A DNA stretch of 64,000 nucleotides from Ruminococcus flavefaciens (GCF_900108555.1 NZ_FNWV01000001.1:324973-388972), one strand, 5' to 3'; positions 25,330 through 34,621 are shown, counted from the stretch's first letter. Notes: a model not told the origin generated them from the letters alone. A program made the numbers and translations.

Positions 25330-26797
25330 TAATTCAAAAATGCCGATCGTCTTGATCGGCAATTCTTTTAAATACGAGATAGAAGCCACATTGAAGCTCT
25401 TCTTCAATACTGCCCGTTATTCCTTCGGAAGTGACCGCAGCGAGGCTTCGGGCGATGCATATGTGGTCGCTGAGGTCAGCGGTGATACCCTTTCCGCAGA
25501 GGTAAAGCTCCGCGGAGAAGCTCCCGTAAAGAGAAGTATTACTGTTGACGATACTCAGGACAAGGAGCACGAGATATGCCGCCTTATCTATCATATTCTC
25601 TCCGAAAAAACTGGCATTGCTCCACCGTGGGGACTTATGACAGGCATCAGACCTGTAAAAAAGGTCATTGAACTCATGCGTCGGGAGCTTCCCAAAGATG
25701 AGATATTCGCAAGGCTCAGGGACAAGTATGAAGTCACGGACAAGAAATTGCAGCTTGCCTATGATACGGCTGTAAATCAGCTCCCCATACTTGACAGGAT
25801 AGACAGCTCGGCTGTGAGCCTGTATGTGTCTATCCCCTTCTGTCCTACAAGATGCAGCTACTGCTCATTCGTGTCTCACTCCATGGACTCAGCTGTAAAG
25901 CTCATGCCCGAGTATATTTCCGCACTCTGCCGCGAGCTTGAAATAATCGGCAAAATAGTTAAGGACACCGATACAAAAATAGATACTATATACTTCGGCG
26001 GCGGAACTCCTACATCTGTTTCGGCACAGGAGCTCCGCGCTATCATGGAGACTGTGGAAAAAAACTTCGACCTTGACAAGGTACGTGAATACAGCGTTGA
26101 AGCAGGCAGACCCGACACTATAACCGAGGAAAAGCTCCATGTCATCAAGGAGCTTGGTGCAGAACGAATCTCCGTAAATCCTCAGACTCTCAACGATGAG
26201 GTGCTGAAAGTCATCGGCAGACAGCACTCTGGCGATGACGCAGTAAAAGCCTTTGAGCTTGCAAGGAAAGTGGGCTTCAAAAACATAAATACCGACCTTA
26301 TTGCAGGACTGCCTACGGAGTCCGCCGACAGCTTCCGCCATACTCTTGACCGCATGATAGAGCTTGACCCCGAAAGCATTACGGTACATACCCTGACTAT
26401 AAAACGTTCAGCAAATCTCTTCGAGAGCGGCAGTGCAAATATCAAAAATCCTGCGGCTGAAATGGTTGACTACAGCATACCTGCTCTTATGTCTCACGGC
26501 TATCTGCCTTACTATATGTACCGCCAGAAGAATACCGTGGACAACCTTGAAAACGTAGGCTACGCTAAAAAAGGCTTTGAAAGCTATTACAATATCTTTA
26601 TTATGGACGAAACTCAGACCATTCTCGGTGCAGGCTGTGCGGCTTCCACAAAGCTTGTCTACCCTGACGGAAAGATTGAGCGTATCCATAATTACAAGTT
26701 CCCTTACGAATACATCAGGAGCTTCGACAAGCTCATGGATAAAAAAGAGGAGGTGACGGAATGCCTGAGAAAAATCAAGTCTGTACAGCCGAAATAA
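25319..26797 (+). CDS. hemZ: HemZ-type radical SAM coproporphyrinogen dehydrogenase-like protein
   Basis: The 492-residue radical SAM enzyme has CPTRCSYCSF at about residues 175-184 (Cys175, 179, 182 for the 4Fe-4S cluster), YFGGGTPT after it, and the HemN-like C-terminal half (NVGYAKKGFESYYN). The extra N-terminal domain of about 165 residues, ending GLMTGIRPVK, marks the HemZ branch. Reported HemZ proteins act in anaerobic haem metabolism, but no other haem gene is present here, so the substrate is uncertain. ATG 25319 follows AGAGGA inside the preceding gene. Confidence 0.9.
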   Translation: MTTDNSKMPIVLIGNSFKYEIEATLKLFFNTARYSFGSDRSEASGDAYVVAEVSGDTLSAEVKLRGEAPVKRSITVDDTQDKEHEICRLIYHILSEKTGIAPPWGLMTGIRPVKKVIELMRRELPKDEIFARLRDKYEVTDKKLQLAYDTAVNQLPILDRIDSSAVSLYVSIPFCPTRCSYCSFVSHSMDSAVKLMPEYISALCRELEIIGKIVKDTDTKIDTIYFGGGTPTSVSAQELRAIMETVEKNFDLDKVREYSVEAGRPDTITEEKLHVIKELGAERISVNPQTLNDEVLKVIGRQHSGDDAVKAFELARKVGFKNINTDLIAGLPTESADSFRHTLDRMIELDPESITVHTLTIKRSANLFESGSANIKNPAAEMVDYSIPALMSHGYLPYYMYRQKNTVDNLENVGYAKKGFESYYNIFIMDETQTILGAGCAASTKLVYPDGKIERIHNYKFPYEYIRSFDKLMDKKEEVTECLRKIKSVQPK

Positions 26798-28119
26798 CTG
26801 CACTTACTTCCGAGGGCAGCGGTGTATGCCGCGTCGACGGAATGGCTGTATTCGTACCCGAGACCGCTGTAGGCGATGTATGCGAGATAAAGATTGTAAA
26901 GGTGCTTAAAAGCTATGCTTATGGCATAGTGGAGAAGATAATAACCCCCTCGGCTGACCGTATCGAGAACACCTGCCCTGTTTATAAAAAGTGCGGAGGC
27001 TGTCTGCTGAGACATATCTCATACGAGGCTGAGTGCCGCACGAAAAACGGCATAGTCCGCGACGCTTTTGAACGCATAGGCGGACTTTCTCCCGAATTCG
27101 ATACATTCCTCGGTGCCGAGGACACCGAGCACTACCGCAACAAGGCTCAGTACCCTGTTGCAAATATCGACGGAAAGGCTGTATGCGGCTTTTTCGCTCC
27201 GAGGAGCCACCGTCTCGTACCTGTTACGGACTGCGCTTTGCAGCCGAAAATGTTCCGTGATATCCTCGACACTGTTATAGCTTACATAAACGAGAAGAAG
27301 ATATCCGCTTACGATGAAGCTTCAAATACAGGCATAGTCAGACATATCTATATACGCCGAGGCGCACATTCTGGCGAAATAATGGTCTGTATCGTGGTGA
27401 GAAAGGACATCTCCCGTCAGCTTTCCGCGCTCTGCCGTCAGCTATCTGAGAAATTCAGCGGCATAAAAAGTATCATTATGAATATCAACGACAGAAAGAC
27501 CAATGTCATTCTCGGTGACAAGTGCGTTACTCTGTGGGGAAATGACACTATCTCTGATGTAATGTGCGGAAATACCGTTGAGATATCTCCCCTTTCATTC
27601 TATCAGGTCAATACCGTGCAGGCTGAAAGGCTCTACGGAAAGGCTCTGGAATATGCTTCACCAAAGGGCGACGAGGTAATTGCCGACCTTTACTGCGGTG
27701 CAGGCACTATAGGTCTTTCAATGGCTAAGCAGGCAAAGAAGATAGTGGGCGTGGAGATAATCCCTCAGGCTGTTGAAAACGCCAAGAGAAACGCACAGCG
27801 CAACAATATAAATACTGCGGATTTCTACTGCGGAGATGCAGGCGAGGTATTCGGAAAGCTCCGCAAAAAGGGCTGTGCTCCCGATATCATAGTAGTCGAT
27901 CCGCCGCGAAAGGGCTGCTCGGCTGAAACTATAGACGTTATCGCAGAAGCTGCTCCGAAGAAGATAGTCATGATATCCTGCAATCCTGCAACTGCCGCAA
28001 GAGACACAAAGCTCCTCAGCGAAAAAGGCTATAATGTGGAAAAAATCTGCGGCGTTGACCTCTTTCCGCGAACAGGTCACGTTGAGTGCGTAGTATTGAT
28101 GTCACGAAAGGTAATATAG
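26761..28119 (+). CDS. 23S rRNA uracil-5-methyltransferase (RlmD/RlmCD type)
   Basis: The 452-residue SAM enzyme methylates C5 of uridines in 23S rRNA. An N-terminal TRAM domain (residues 1-60) is followed by an iron-sulfur motif C72-x5-C78-x2-C81 plus a later Cys in VTDCALQPK. The methyltransferase part shows SFYQVNTVQAERLY, DLYCGAGTIGLSMAK, VVDPPRKGC and the nucleophilic Cys in MISCNPAT. It starts inside hemZ (37-base overlap) after GAGGAGGTGA, so the two are coupled. Target positions cannot be told from sequence. Confidence 0.92.
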   Translation: MPEKNQVCTAEITALTSEGSGVCRVDGMAVFVPETAVGDVCEIKIVKVLKSYAYGIVEKIITPSADRIENTCPVYKKCGGCLLRHISYEAECRTKNGIVRDAFERIGGLSPEFDTFLGAEDTEHYRNKAQYPVANIDGKAVCGFFAPRSHRLVPVTDCALQPKMFRDILDTVIAYINEKKISAYDEASNTGIVRHIYIRRGAHSGEIMVCIVVRKDISRQLSALCRQLSEKFSGIKSIIMNINDRKTNVILGDKCVTLWGNDTISDVMCGNTVEISPLSFYQVNTVQAERLYGKALEYASPKGDEVIADLYCGAGTIGLSMAKQAKKIVGVEIIPQAVENAKRNAQRNNINTADFYCGDAGEVFGKLRKKGCAPDIIVVDPPRKGCSAETIDVIAEAAPKKIVMISCNPATAARDTKLLSEKGYNVEKICGVDLFPRTGHVECVVLMSRKVI

Positions 28120-28121
28120 CA

Positions 28122-28601
28122 ATGGTTTACGATGCTGAAAAACTGGTTTCCATTTTGCAACAAGCAGTATTGTTTCAAGGACGAAAAAATGATATACATA
28201 ATATCATAGAGTACTACTTAACCGCTGGCACACCGCTTTCTTGTGAACAAATTGCGTTTCTTGAAGAATTTGGTGATATCGAAGGTATAGACAATGCAGG
28301 AGATCCGTTCAAATTCTTTTCCGATCCGTTCTTTTGGAATCGTATTAACTCAAAAAATCATCATTGTTCGCTGCTGCGAACAGCCAAAACATTTGACGAA
28401 ATTGGAATGTCATATTTAAATCCACTCAATCTCCGAATGGTACGGGAAAATATTACGATGTTGGAAGTCGGCTGGATTGATATCACACATATACCTTTGC
28501 ATATTAGCTCCGACGGACGGCTGTTTCGTGACGATGGACATGATTATGGAACAGTTTGCATGGATACGTGGGCTTCATTATTGATGCCTTGGGATATATA
28601 A
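28122..28601 (+). CDS. Putative SUKH-3-like immunity protein
   Basis: The 159-residue soluble protein resembles SUKH-3 immunity proteins in layout: an early AGTPLSCEQIAFLEEFGDIEG (small residue, Pro, then FLxEFG), a middle LEVGWIDITHIPLHI, and a late DGRLFRDDGHDYGTVCMDT before a final helix. This is by-eye similarity, not a profile match. It starts 2 bases after the methyltransferase stop but is more AT-rich than the genes before it, which suggests acquisition. A deaminase-fold protein that could be a matching toxin lies 1.1 kb downstream. Confidence in the family is moderate. Confidence 0.5.
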   Translation: MVYDAEKLVSILQQAVLFQGRKNDIHNIIEYYLTAGTPLSCEQIAFLEEFGDIEGIDNAGDPFKFFSDPFFWNRINSKNHHCSLLRTAKTFDEIGMSYLNPLNLRMVRENITMLEVGWIDITHIPLHISSDGRLFRDDGHDYGTVCMDTWASLLMPWDI

Positions 28602-28691
28602 CAATAAAGTGTATGAATTTATATTATTCATACAGTGTATCATAACCAAACTGTATAATAACATAATTTATAAGAAAGGATATGACCTGAT

Positions 28692-29648
28692 ATGAGAGCA
28701 CGTTTTCATCTGCCCGATTTTGCAGGACATTTTAAATTCAATGTTGTATTTGCGGAGCTTCTCGAAAAGCGTCCCGAGTATTTTCGTGAGGGAGTAGAGA
28801 TAGCTTCCGTTTACGGTGTATTCCCTCCTTCTATCTGGAACGGCGGACGTACACAGGGCGGTGTCTGTAATAAGAATTTCATAAACACTGTAATAAAGAC
28901 ATTCAACGGAAGAGGTATACCTCTCCGCTTTACTTTCACAAACCCTATGCTTGAAAAGAAGCATCTTAACGATGATTTCTGCAATATGGTCATGCATCTT
29001 GCCGACAACGGACTTAACGAAGTTATCGTAATGTCGCCGCTGCTGGAAGACTATATCCGCAAGAACTACCCCAACTACAAGATAACAAGCTCCACCTGCA
29101 AGCGTATCACCGACGCTGAACAGCTGTGCAGCGAAGTCGAAAAGGACTACCACATCGTCGTTATCGACTATGACGTCAATCACGATTTTGAGACACTTGA
29201 GAAGATACCCGACAAAAAGAAGTGCGAGCTGCTGGTAAATGCCTGCTGCAACCCTAACTGTCCCATGCGTTCGGAGCATTACAAAGCTATCGGCTTACAG
29301 CAGATAGCCTACTCAAATCATGTCAGAAAATACCCTAATGCTCCCTTCGATACAAAAAAGCTTGTGGCAGAACACCCTGAGATACAGAAGTTTGCGGACT
29401 GCCCATGCTCGCAGCGTTCGCTTTTCGACATTGTAAAGCTGAAAAATCACATCTCCCCCGATGAGATATGGGGAAAGTATATCCCAATGGGATTTGAGCA
29501 GTTCAAGCTGGAGGGACGTACTCTCGAAACACTCAATCTCCTCGAGCACTATATGTACTACATGATAAAGCCAGAATGTAAGGATCAGGCACGTTTTGAG
29601 TTTTTGAACTGGCTTGTGGCTAATGATGTTATACAGATACTTGAATGA
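28692..29648 (+). CDS. U32-peptidase-like protein with Cys cluster
   Basis: The 318-residue cytoplasmic protein looks like a TIM-barrel member of the U32 group. It has alternating strands such as EVIVMSPLLEDYI and YHIVVIDYDVN, then a cysteine cluster LLVNACCNPNCPMRSEHY, and further Cys at ADCPCSQR. U32 proteins such as UbiU/UbiV and RlhA bind 4Fe-4S with a comparable cluster, so an Fe-S enzyme acting on RNA or a cofactor is possible. The exact family is not recognised. An AAAGGA site lies about 12 bases before ATG. Confidence 0.6.
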   Translation: MRARFHLPDFAGHFKFNVVFAELLEKRPEYFREGVEIASVYGVFPPSIWNGGRTQGGVCNKNFINTVIKTFNGRGIPLRFTFTNPMLEKKHLNDDFCNMVMHLADNGLNEVIVMSPLLEDYIRKNYPNYKITSSTCKRITDAEQLCSEVEKDYHIVVIDYDVNHDFETLEKIPDKKKCELLVNACCNPNCPMRSEHYKAIGLQQIAYSNHVRKYPNAPFDTKKLVAEHPEIQKFADCPCSQRSLFDIVKLKNHISPDEIWGKYIPMGFEQFKLEGRTLETLNLLEHYMYYMIKPECKDQARFEFLNWLVANDVIQILE

Positions 29649-29710
29649 TGAGCATATTCCGCACTCACATTTGCTGAGGCAAAATACTACATACAGGTTG
29701 GTTTAACACA

Positions 29711-30844
29711 ATGAAAAATAAAGATCCACTGTCAATTTTATTTTTAATGCCCATTATAGTAATTGCAAGTTTTATCATTCTATTTAAAGATAAACTTCCT
29801 TCTTTTATTATCGACACACCCAAGCTGTTTGATCCTAAAGCTCTTGTTTTTTGTGCAGCAGCTGTAGTATTAACTGTAGCTGCTTCACAAATTTACAAAA
29901 TTGTAAAGCATTTAGACGATATAAGGATAGTAAAAACCACAAATTACATCTTGGACTGGATAGATAATGCTAATGAAAACGATATAGCTGAACTGAAAAA
30001 GAAATATCAGAAAACCGATAGAAATGTATGCTTAGGATTGCTGTTAAAGGGAGAAAAACCTTTACATCTCTATCTTGCGTTCAGTGATGAAAGTCCGCTT
30101 TGCGATAAGCTTGGAAAAGAGTTTGAAAAAAGTTCAAAGGAACTGCCTTACGTTTATTGTCAATATACATTTGATGAACTGCATGAAAAAGTTCCGCTGG
30201 CTATAGCAGGACCTGATAATGAACCTATGTACCCCGATGAATTGGGTTCATGGCAAAGAACTCATCAAACTTGCTCGGAACGAAAAATAATTGCGAAACT
30301 CATAGATGAACACAGTGATGAACTTCATTCTGAAACTGCTGCCAACTTGTGTCTGGTGCTTTTCACCAAGTTTGCTCCCTGTGAATTCTGTACGCCTTTC
30401 ATCCAGGAAATAAAAGAACGATATGAAAAAAATCTTCAGATTAAGGTATTGCATATTGATAATATAAACGAAATGCTCAATCACAAAAAAGAGCTTATAG
30501 ACATCAACAAGAAATACAGCAAAACCTTGAAAAATATGGAAAAGCTGTGGCTGATGTTTCCTAAGGAAACAAAAAAAGCAGAAAAAGCTCAAACCGTTTC
30601 AACACGGGATAAAGTAAATGAAAAGCTGCTTAAAGAAATGAAAAGCATTGCTTATGCTCAGTGCTTTTCTCTGATAAAAAATAAAACTCCACAAGATATC
30701 GTAAAACAAACTCTCAAACATTTAAAACTCAGTGATGAACAGATCGACGAAATAATGAAAGATGTATATTCACAAACTTTGGACCATTCAGTAAAGGAAC
30801 AAAGACGTATAGAGAAAAAATTATCCAAGCGTCAAAATCCATAA
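29711..30844 (+). CDS. Membrane-anchored cytidine-deaminase-fold protein
   Basis: The 377-residue protein has two N-terminal membrane helices (about 7-25 and 44-62), then a cytoplasmic or exported domain. Within it are TCSERKIIAKL (Cys188-Ser-Glu190) and, after the strand LCLVLFTKF, APCEFC (Pro223-Cys224-x2-Cys227) followed by a helix and the strand QIKVLHID. C/H-x-E plus P-C-x-x-C in this strand-helix order is the zinc site of the deaminase superfamily; a Cys first ligand occurs in several bacterial toxin deaminases. A Lys-rich helical C-terminus follows. No secretion domain such as LXG or RHS is present. Activity and target are unknown. Confidence 0.55.
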   Translation: MKNKDPLSILFLMPIIVIASFIILFKDKLPSFIIDTPKLFDPKALVFCAAAVVLTVAASQIYKIVKHLDDIRIVKTTNYILDWIDNANENDIAELKKKYQKTDRNVCLGLLLKGEKPLHLYLAFSDESPLCDKLGKEFEKSSKELPYVYCQYTFDELHEKVPLAIAGPDNEPMYPDELGSWQRTHQTCSERKIIAKLIDEHSDELHSETAANLCLVLFTKFAPCEFCTPFIQEIKERYEKNLQIKVLHIDNINEMLNHKKELIDINKKYSKTLKNMEKLWLMFPKETKKAEKAQTVSTRDKVNEKLLKEMKSIAYAQCFSLIKNKTPQDIVKQTLKHLKLSDEQIDEIMKDVYSQTLDHSVKEQRRIEKKLSKRQNP

Positions 30845-30871
30845 CAAGCTCACTTTATAAAGAGGTAAATT

Positions 30872-31633
30872 ATGACAGAAATACACCTTCTCCCACTGGA
30901 AGAGCCTGACAGAGAGCAGTTTATCAAGGACAATCAGGAAGCTTTCCGTTACGGTGCTCTTGAAGAATTCGGGCTGCGTGACGACCACTTTGAAGAAGAG
31001 GACGAGATAATCTCACGAAGCACCATAGAGCAGTCCATAAACGAAGGCACTGCCTATCGCATAGTACAGAACGGCAAAAACGTAGGCGGAGCAGTCATTA
31101 AGACCGAATACGACCACGGAGAACTTGAACTGCTGTTCGTTTCCCCTGCTGTCCACAGCAAGGGCATCGGTTATGCAGCATGGTGCGAGATAGAGGATAT
31201 GCACCCCGAGGTCACTGTCTGGGAGACTATCACTCCCTATTTCGAGAAAAGAAATATACATTTTTACGTTAACCGCTGCGGTTTCCACATTGTTGAATAT
31301 TTCAGCGAGCACCACTGCGATCCTGATGATAAGGACGGAAAAATGGCTGATATGTTCCGCTTTGAAAAGGTACTCCCCGTATCCTCCGAAGCTGTACAGG
31401 AACAGATAAAGCGCGTAAAATACTATGAGGATATAATGCAGAAAGCTCAGGATATGGACAATGTATCCCCTGAACTGCACGAAATGCTAAAGAAACTCAG
31501 GGATTATTACGTCAGTGACGCGTGGAAGCGCGATTTCTCTTCCGATGAAGCAGGACTTCTGCCTAAGGAGCTTAAACGCGGAGTCCTCTCACAAGACGGT
31601 ATATACGACCTGCTTGAAAAGTACGATATGTAA
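30872..31633 (+). CDS. GNAT-like acetyltransferase with C-terminal helical extension
   Basis: The 253-residue protein has a GNAT core in its first 165 residues. GGAVIKTEYDHGELELLFVSP is strand 4, SKGIGYAAWCEIE is the acetyl-CoA loop (a relaxed Q/RxxGxG/A), and FYVNRCGFHIVEYF closes the fold. About 90 charged residues, probably helical, follow and are not typical. The ribosome site is AAAGAGG. Acceptor unknown. Confidence 0.75.
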   Translation: MTEIHLLPLEEPDREQFIKDNQEAFRYGALEEFGLRDDHFEEEDEIISRSTIEQSINEGTAYRIVQNGKNVGGAVIKTEYDHGELELLFVSPAVHSKGIGYAAWCEIEDMHPEVTVWETITPYFEKRNIHFYVNRCGFHIVEYFSEHHCDPDDKDGKMADMFRFEKVLPVSSEAVQEQIKRVKYYEDIMQKAQDMDNVSPELHEMLKKLRDYYVSDAWKRDFSSDEAGLLPKELKRGVLSQDGIYDLLEKYDM

Positions 31634-31660
31634 ACACTTTCGTGGCGTAACTGCCGCCAC

Positions 31661-31689
31661 TTGAAAAAACAGTTCTGATATGCTATACT
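31661..31689 (+). promoter_or_regulatory. Promoter of the CpXC gene
   Basis: TTGAAA (31661-31666), 17 bases, TATACT (31684-31689). Confidence 0.65.
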
Positions 31690-31740
31690 ATAATTGTAAA
31701 AAGCATTATTTTATGATAATCAAAGAAAAGAGGAATTTCT

Positions 31741-32391
31741 ATGTCTAAAAGTCATATGGAAAAGATAAAATGTCCAAAGTGCAGCCATGAGTCGGAAATG
31801 CTCGTATGGGAAACTATGGACACAAAGACCGATCCTCAGATAAAGGATATGATAAGAAGCGGCGAAGTTTTTGCATGGCGCTGCCCTCACTGCGATAACA
31901 AGTCACTTATCTTCTACCCTACTCTTTATCATCAGGTTAAGGAGAAGTACCTGCTTTGCTATATCCCCGGCAATCCCTCATCTGCTGTGGAGTATATGAA
32001 GACTATCAACGAAAATAACGAAAGCGGTTACGATTTCAACGAAGAATATACAAAAAGAGTCGTATCCGATATCAATCAGCTCCGCGAAAAGCTCATGATC
32101 CTCGATGAAGGTCTTGATGACCGTATCCTTGAGATAATGAAAGTATTCGCTATCGCCGAATTACAGAAGAACTTCCCCGACCTCAGTGTTATGGAAATAT
32201 ACTTCAACAAGGAAGAGGACGGCTCACACAGCTTCGCAGTTAAATTCGACAACAATGAGTGGGGCAGAACAGACGTTGATAAAAAGTCCTACGATCAGGT
32301 CGCTGAGTCTTTCAAGGTCCCACTTGCTGTCAATGACGAGTATCTTATCGATACAGAATGGGCTTTATCCGTAATAGAAAAGGAAATATGA
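31741..32391 (+). CDS. CpXC-domain protein
   Basis: The 216-residue soluble protein begins with two zinc knuckles, IKCPKCSHES and WRCPHCDNKS, which define the CpXC domain (about residues 10-130, including YHQVKEKYLLCYIPGN). The C-terminal part is mixed alpha/beta with no recognised motif. The domain's function is not known. It is monocistronic with its own promoter; a TGTAC-N5-GTACA dyad follows at 32399-32413. Confidence 0.8.
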   Translation: MSKSHMEKIKCPKCSHESEMLVWETMDTKTDPQIKDMIRSGEVFAWRCPHCDNKSLIFYPTLYHQVKEKYLLCYIPGNPSSAVEYMKTINENNESGYDFNEEYTKRVVSDINQLREKLMILDEGLDDRILEIMKVFAIAELQKNFPDLSVMEIYFNKEEDGSHSFAVKFDNNEWGRTDVDKKSYDQVAESFKVPLAVNDEYLIDTEWALSVIEKEI

Positions 32392-32451
32392 ATATTTTTG
32401 TACTGTGTGTACACTTTTAATAAAATATTTGTCGAATTTTTGTGAAAACTC

Positions 32452-32480
32452 TTGATTTTATTTAAAAGTTATGTTATAAT
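32452..32480 (+). promoter_or_regulatory. Promoter of the GGDEF gene
   Basis: TTGATT (32452-32457), 17 bases, TATAAT (32475-32480). Confidence 0.75.
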
Positions 32481-32514
32481 AATTATAACATCTATTTAAC
32501 AGGAGGGTGAGCAT

Positions 32515-33582
32515 ATGATCAGAGAAATTGTCCAGATGTCTTACCTTATAATCGTTGCAAATATTTCACTATTTCTGTTTTTAACATTTAATTCCACTGT
32601 AAGCAATAAGATCAAAAATCTGTTTTTAATAGGCACTGCTATATCTTTGGTAATGCTTATATGCAATATAATTGCATACACTTTTCAAGGGACGGGAGAG
32701 TGCCTGACGCTTCTGAAAATAAACAGTGCTGTCAGCTACTCGGTAAGCGGTCCGATAATACTGCCATTCATTTATATCTCAGGCGTTATCTCAAAGAAAA
32801 TAAGGATAACTCTGTTGATATTGGCAGGTATAAACTGCATAGTCTGCATAATCAGTATTTTCAACGACTGCGTATTCAGCTTTGATGAAATGGGCAATTC
32901 TTCCTTGAAAACTTTTGCCGCTATACCGTTTATTTTCAGCATGATATACCTTTGTGTACTTCTTTCGGCTTCATTTATCAAATTCAGGCTTGGTCTGAGG
33001 CTGGAGAGTATTTTCCTTACAGTTCTCAGTATCGCTATTTTATCAGCGACCTGCCTCAACACATACCTCCACTTCAAATATCTCATAAGCGGAATGGCTA
33101 CTCTGAGCTGTATATTCTATTATCTTTTCTTTACAACTCAGACTCTTACACGAGATGCAATGACAAGCGCACTGAACAGACACTGTTTTTACAGAGATAT
33201 CATGACTATGAGAAAACATCAGATGTTCGTTATCTCTATGGATCTGAACGGTCTTAAACAGATAAATGATAACCTTGGTCACGATGAGGGTGACAAAGCT
33301 ATTCTTGCTGTTTCCGAAAGTACATTTGAAATAATTCCTTCAAGATGCAGATTTTACAGAATGGGCGGAGATGAATTCGAGATATTATTCCCGTCAGCTT
33401 CACGTTCTGATACCGAGATCATGATGCAGAAAATAAAGGAAGCCGTACACAGCAGAGGCTACAGCATCGCAATGGGCTGCGGTGAATACAAAAAAGGCAT
33501 GGACCTCGACGAGCTTATTAAAGAGATCGATGCTATGATGTATGAAGATAAAGCACGAATGAAAGCCTTACAAGGTCTGTGA
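32515..33582 (+). CDS. Membrane-bound diguanylate cyclase (GGDEF)
   Basis: The 355-residue protein has six or seven membrane helices in its first 205 residues and a GGDEF domain after them. LTRDAMTSALNRHCFYRDI, SMDLNGLKQINDNLGHDEGD and YRMGGDEFEILFP are intact, so it should make c-di-GMP from GTP. The inhibitory RxxD site before GGDEF is missing, so product feedback is probably absent. The N-terminal module is likely the sensor; its signal is unknown. An AGGAGGGTG site precedes ATG 32515. Confidence 0.9.
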   Translation: MIREIVQMSYLIIVANISLFLFLTFNSTVSNKIKNLFLIGTAISLVMLICNIIAYTFQGTGECLTLLKINSAVSYSVSGPIILPFIYISGVISKKIRITLLILAGINCIVCIISIFNDCVFSFDEMGNSSLKTFAAIPFIFSMIYLCVLLSASFIKFRLGLRLESIFLTVLSIAILSATCLNTYLHFKYLISGMATLSCIFYYLFFTTQTLTRDAMTSALNRHCFYRDIMTMRKHQMFVISMDLNGLKQINDNLGHDEGDKAILAVSESTFEIIPSRCRFYRMGGDEFEILFPSASRSDTEIMMQKIKEAVHSRGYSIAMGCGEYKKGMDLDELIKEIDAMMYEDKARMKALQGL

Positions 33583-33588
33583 TAAACG

Positions 33589-33623
33589 ATCCCCGAGTCT
33601 TTAAGATTCGGGGGATTTTTTTG
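33589..33623. terminator. Terminator shared by convergent GGDEF and deacetylase genes
   Basis: Arms ATCCCCGA and TTCGGGGGAT (one bulge) are followed on the plus strand by a T-run. The hairpin includes the stop and last codons of the deacetylase gene, whose stop is at 33601-33603. Confidence 0.8.
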
Positions 33624-34491
33624 TAAGCTCATACATATACTCTTCTGTCGAGACAAGTCCGCTGCGGTTATTGCGGAAGATACCGTAAAGGCAATCGGGA
33701 GAACGTGTTATATAGTTCATTCCCTCACGGCAGGTAAGAGAGACTTTTATGCCGTTATCACGAAGTACGGGGAGACTTTCGCGGCAGAGCGCACCGAAAG
33801 GATAGGCAAATACAACAGGTGAAATACCGCAGTTGTCATGGAGCTCGGTATTGAGCAGACCTATATCTGTACTGAGCATAAATGCGTATTCTTCTGTAGT
33901 CTCCCCTGCTTTTATTGCGCAGCCCTGTCTGTGACTGTCACGGGAGTGCATATCGTAAGTATGACTGCCTATCTCTATGCGTTTTGAAGCGATGAGCCGG
34001 GATATATCTTCCCATGTGAGGTAAGAATAAGCATCTGCATGAGGATCAGCAGGTGCATAATCATCTGTGTATCTGCCAACAATAGATACAACAGCGCACA
34101 TATCATATTTTTCAAGCAGAGGCAGTGCTAAGGACAGATTATTGTAAAAGCCGTCATCAAATGTTATAAGCACAGGCTTTTGCGGAAGTCCGCCCGTATT
34201 GTTGGTATAGTCTATGAGCTGCTGTGCGCTGACGCTTTCGTAGCCGTGCTCTTTCAGCCATATAAGATCGCTTTCAAGCTGTAACGGAGATACTATATAA
34301 TCTGCAGGAGGCTTTTCGCAAACGCTGTGATACATTATTACAGGCAGCGGAACAGGCTTTTCCACAGCAGTTTCTGCGGCAGTTGAAAAAGTTGATCGCA
34401 GAGAAAAAAATACGGCACAGCATACCGCAATAAATATCAGGAACAAAATTGCGCTGCGGCTTGCTCTCTTTAGTCCGAAGCATTTGTACAT
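33601..34491 (-). CDS. Polysaccharide deacetylase (CE4-like), membrane-anchored
   Basis: The 296-residue protein has one N-terminal membrane segment (SAILFLIFIAVCCAVFF) and an extracytoplasmic NodB-type domain. It has PVIMYHSV, the metal and base Asp pair in LITFDDGFYNN, GSHTYDMHS carrying the His ligands, and VFAYPFGA. It should deacetylate a glycan, most likely peptidoglycan. ATG 34491 is best placed after GAGAGGTGA; GTG 34500 and ATG 34497 lie within that site. It is divergent from spoIIP, so a spore-wall role is possible but not shown. Confidence 0.88.
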   Translation of the reverse strand: MYKCFGLKRASRSAILFLIFIAVCCAVFFSLRSTFSTAAETAVEKPVPLPVIMYHSVCEKPPADYIVSPLQLESDLIWLKEHGYESVSAQQLIDYTNNTGGLPQKPVLITFDDGFYNNLSLALPLLEKYDMCAVVSIVGRYTDDYAPADPHADAYSYLTWEDISRLIASKRIEIGSHTYDMHSRDSHRQGCAIKAGETTEEYAFMLSTDIGLLNTELHDNCGISPVVFAYPFGALCRESLPVLRDNGIKVSLTCREGMNYITRSPDCLYGIFRNNRSGLVSTEEYMYELTKKSPES

Positions 34492-34621
34492 CGTCATCAC
34501 CTCTCAATATCTTATGACGGAAAATACTGAAAAATGACGGTGAATAAGGAGCTGCTCATATCATATACTCATGGCATTGAGAATATACTTATTTCAGAGG
34601 AATTAATTGTGAGGTGAGTAT

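Noticed and set aside
28122..30844. Prophage or integrative element around the deaminase-like gene
   Set aside because: No integrase, transposase, attachment-site duplication or phage gene was seen. Flanking genes are ordinary chromosomal ones.
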